From contig QHUE01000122.1 in NCBI GenBank assembly GCA_003221825.1, forward strand, positions 1 to 6,794: a stretch of 6,794 nt of DNA. The letters run 5' to 3'. The notes below the pieces were generated by a model. The model was given only the letters and a program-made list of their open reading frames with translations. It did no database searches and was not told where the DNA came from. Origin of the DNA: Gemmatimonadota bacterium (GTDB lineage Bacteria > Gemmatimonadota > Gemmatimonadetes > Gemmatimonadales > GWC2-71-9). Numbering within the stretch: the first letter of the stretch is position 1; each line of letters begins with the position of its first letter. Position numbers and translations under genes: made by a program. Of this stretch, positions 5,393-6,794 are shown one piece after another.

Positions 5393-6794
5393 GATCGTCC
5401 CCGCCCAGTACCAACCACCGCTTCCCCTCGACAAGCTCATTCTCCAGGACGGCGCCGCAGGTGCCGGCGACCGCATGGAGCTCGACGTGCTCATCGTCGG
5501 GGCCGGTCCCGCGGGCCTCGCCTGCGCGATCGAGCTGGCGAAGCTCGCGAAGACCGACCGCACCGAGCTCAACATCGGCGTGCTCGAAAAGGCCGAGGCG
5601 TTAGGGGAGCACTCCCTTTCGGGTGCAGTCGTCAACCCGCGCGCATTTCGCGAGCTGTTCCCCGAGTTGAAAGACGCGGACTTTCCATTCCGCGCGCCGG
5701 TCGCCAAAGAAGCCGTGTACTTGCTGACGGCCAAAGGCAAATGGCGTCTTCCGACGCCACCGTCGATGCGCAACCACGGCAACTACATCGGCTCGTTGTG
5801 CGAAATCGTTCGTTGGATGGGCGGCAAGGCCGAGGAACTCGGCGTCAACGTCTTCACGGGGTTTCCGGCGGCGCAGCTGCTCGTGCGCGATGTGGCTGTC
5901 GCCGGCGTCCGCACGGCGGCCGCAGGCCTCGATCGCGAGGGCAAGCCGACGCCGGGCGCCACCGCGCCCAACGATCTCGTCGCCAAAGTCACGGCGCTCG
6001 CCGAGGGGACGCGGGGGTTGCTGGCCCAGGCGTGGTGCCAGTGGCAGCGCGTGTCGTCAGAGAATCCGCAGATCTTTGCGCTCGGCGTGAAGGAGCTGTG
6101 GGAGACGAAGCAGCCGCTCGATCGCGTGATCCATACGCTGGGCTGGCCGCTGCCCACGGACGCGTTCGGCGGCAGCTTCGTCTATCCGCTCGGGCCGCAG
6201 CTCGTCGCGCTAGGCCTCGTGGTGGGCCTAGACTACCGCGACGCCGCGCTGGACGTGCACGCGTTGTTGCAGCGATTCAAGCAACATCCGCTGCTGCGAT
6301 CGCTCCTCGCGGGTGGGGAGCTGGTCGAGTGGGGTGCGAAGACGATTCCCGAGGGCGGATTCTATTCGCTGACCGCCCGCCGCGCCGGCGACGGCGTCGT
6401 GTTACTCGGCGACGCCGCCGGATTCGTGGATGTGCCGTCGCTCAAGGGGATTCACTACGCGGTCCAGTCGGGGCTCTATGCGGCGCGCGCGATCTTCCAG
6501 AATCTCAAAACCGGCGCCACGCTGGCCGAGTACGATCGGCTGGTTAACGCGTCCTTTATCGCCGACGATCTTTACCGCACCCGCAACATGCGGCTGGCAT
6601 TCCGCGACGGTTTCTATCTTGGCGGCTTGCAGGCAGGATTGATGACGCTGACTGGGGGACGGTTTCCAGGTGGCAGGTACACGATGCACGCGGATGCGGA
6701 AGTCGCGCGCCGCTCAGCCCCCGGCCTGCGCCCGGGGTCAGCCGGAACGTCCCACGGAGTCAGCAAAGTCGATGCGGTCTTTAAGTCTGGGAAT
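5385..6794 (+). CDS. Electron transfer flavoprotein:quinone oxidoreductase (ETF-QO), 3' end outside window
   Basis: ETF-QO takes electrons from reduced ETF and passes them to membrane quinone. The frame is open for 470 codons from the ATG at 5385 to the last base, so the C-terminus is missing. The FAD dinucleotide fold VLIVGAGPAGLACA is at residues 35-48 (GxGxxG at 39-44), then EALGEHSLSGAVVNPRAF (71-88). HGNYIGSL (131-138), KELW (236-239), HTLGWPL (250-256), GGSFVYPL (262-269), LVALGLVVGLDY (273-284), EGGF (323-326) and GDAAGFVDVPSLKG (342-355) follow the human enzyme segment by segment. KVDAVFKSGN at the right edge matches the stretch just before the C-terminal ferredoxin-like domain, so roughly 80-100 residues with the expected 4Fe-4S cysteines should lie beyond the window. 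The start overlaps etfA by 8 nt, with a weak GAAGAGA 12 nt upstream; Met31 (5475) is an alternative start closer to the flavin fold. Symbols differ between organisms, so none is given. Confidence 0.93.
   Translation, partial: MDKIVPAQYQPPLPLDKLILQDGAAGAGDRMELDVLIVGAGPAGLACAIELAKLAKTDRTELNIGVLEKAEALGEHSLSGAVVNPRAFRELFPELKDADFPFRAPVAKEAVYLLTAKGKWRLPTPPSMRNHGNYIGSLCEIVRWMGGKAEELGVNVFTGFPAAQLLVRDVAVAGVRTAAAGLDREGKPTPGATAPNDLVAKVTALAEGTRGLLAQAWCQWQRVSSENPQIFALGVKELWETKQPLDRVIHTLGWPLPTDAFGGSFVYPLGPQLVALGLVVGLDYRDAALDVHALLQRFKQHPLLRSLLAGGELVEWGAKTIPEGGFYSLTARRAGDGVVLLGDAAGFVDVPSLKGIHYAVQSGLYAARAIFQNLKTGATLAEYDRLVNASFIADDLYRTRNMRLAFRDGFYLGGLQAGLMTLTGGRFPGGRYTMHADAEVARRSAPGLRPGSAGTSHGVSKVDAVFKSGN
6210..6231. 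repeat. Perfect 7-bp inverted repeat inside the ETF-QO gene
   Basis: CTAGGCC (6210-6216) and GGCCTAG (6225-6231) are exact inverted copies with an 8-nt spacer. They are formed by two CTA leucine codons, rare for this GC-rich gene, in the conserved LGLVVGL segment. This may be chance; no function is claimed. Confidence 0.45.

Noticed and set aside
4372..5604. A 410-codon plus-strand open frame across etfA and into ETF-QO
   Set aside because: It is a different frame from both conserved genes and is Arg-rich without any recognisable motif, so it is a shadow of the GC-rich coding sequence.
5741..6547. A 268-codon plus-strand open frame inside ETF-QO
   Set aside because: The true frame here is the open one running from 5385 to the window end with full ETF-QO motifs. 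This one is an Arg- and Ala-rich shadow.

Overview
The window is a GC-rich bacterial segment with every gene on the plus strand, packed with gaps of 44 nt or less. It reads as a flavin-linked electron-transfer cluster from a free-living heterotroph that oxidises acyl-CoA esters by an aerobic-type route. High GC, mixed use of Shine-Dalgarno leaders and the look of the ETF-QO suggest an Acidobacteriota- or Gemmatimonadota-like soil bacterium. That placement is a guess, because no marker gene is present.

Layout from left to right: (1) the 3' part of a calcineurin-like metallophosphoesterase, cut by the left edge; (2) an acyl-CoA dehydrogenase that keeps the substrate residues of glutaryl-CoA dehydrogenase; (3) a 582-residue protein I do not recognise, built from three clear copies and one degenerate copy of a repeat module and probably exported; (4) etfB and (5) etfA, the two subunits of electron transfer flavoprotein, overlapping by 4 nt; (6) ETF:quinone oxidoreductase, overlapping etfA by 8 nt and cut by the right edge. 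Gene 6 has an open frame of 470 codons to the last base.

Genes 2, 4, 5 and 6 form a complete path: the dehydrogenase takes two electrons from glutaryl-CoA (or a related acyl-CoA), passes them to the EtfAB heterodimer, and ETF-QO delivers them to membrane quinone. The repeat protein lies in the middle of this set with no obvious link to it and is the main unknown. The phosphoesterase upstream is probably a separate function. No RNA gene, CRISPR array, insertion sequence, attachment site or convincing terminator is seen, and no gene-free stretch exceeds 44 nt.
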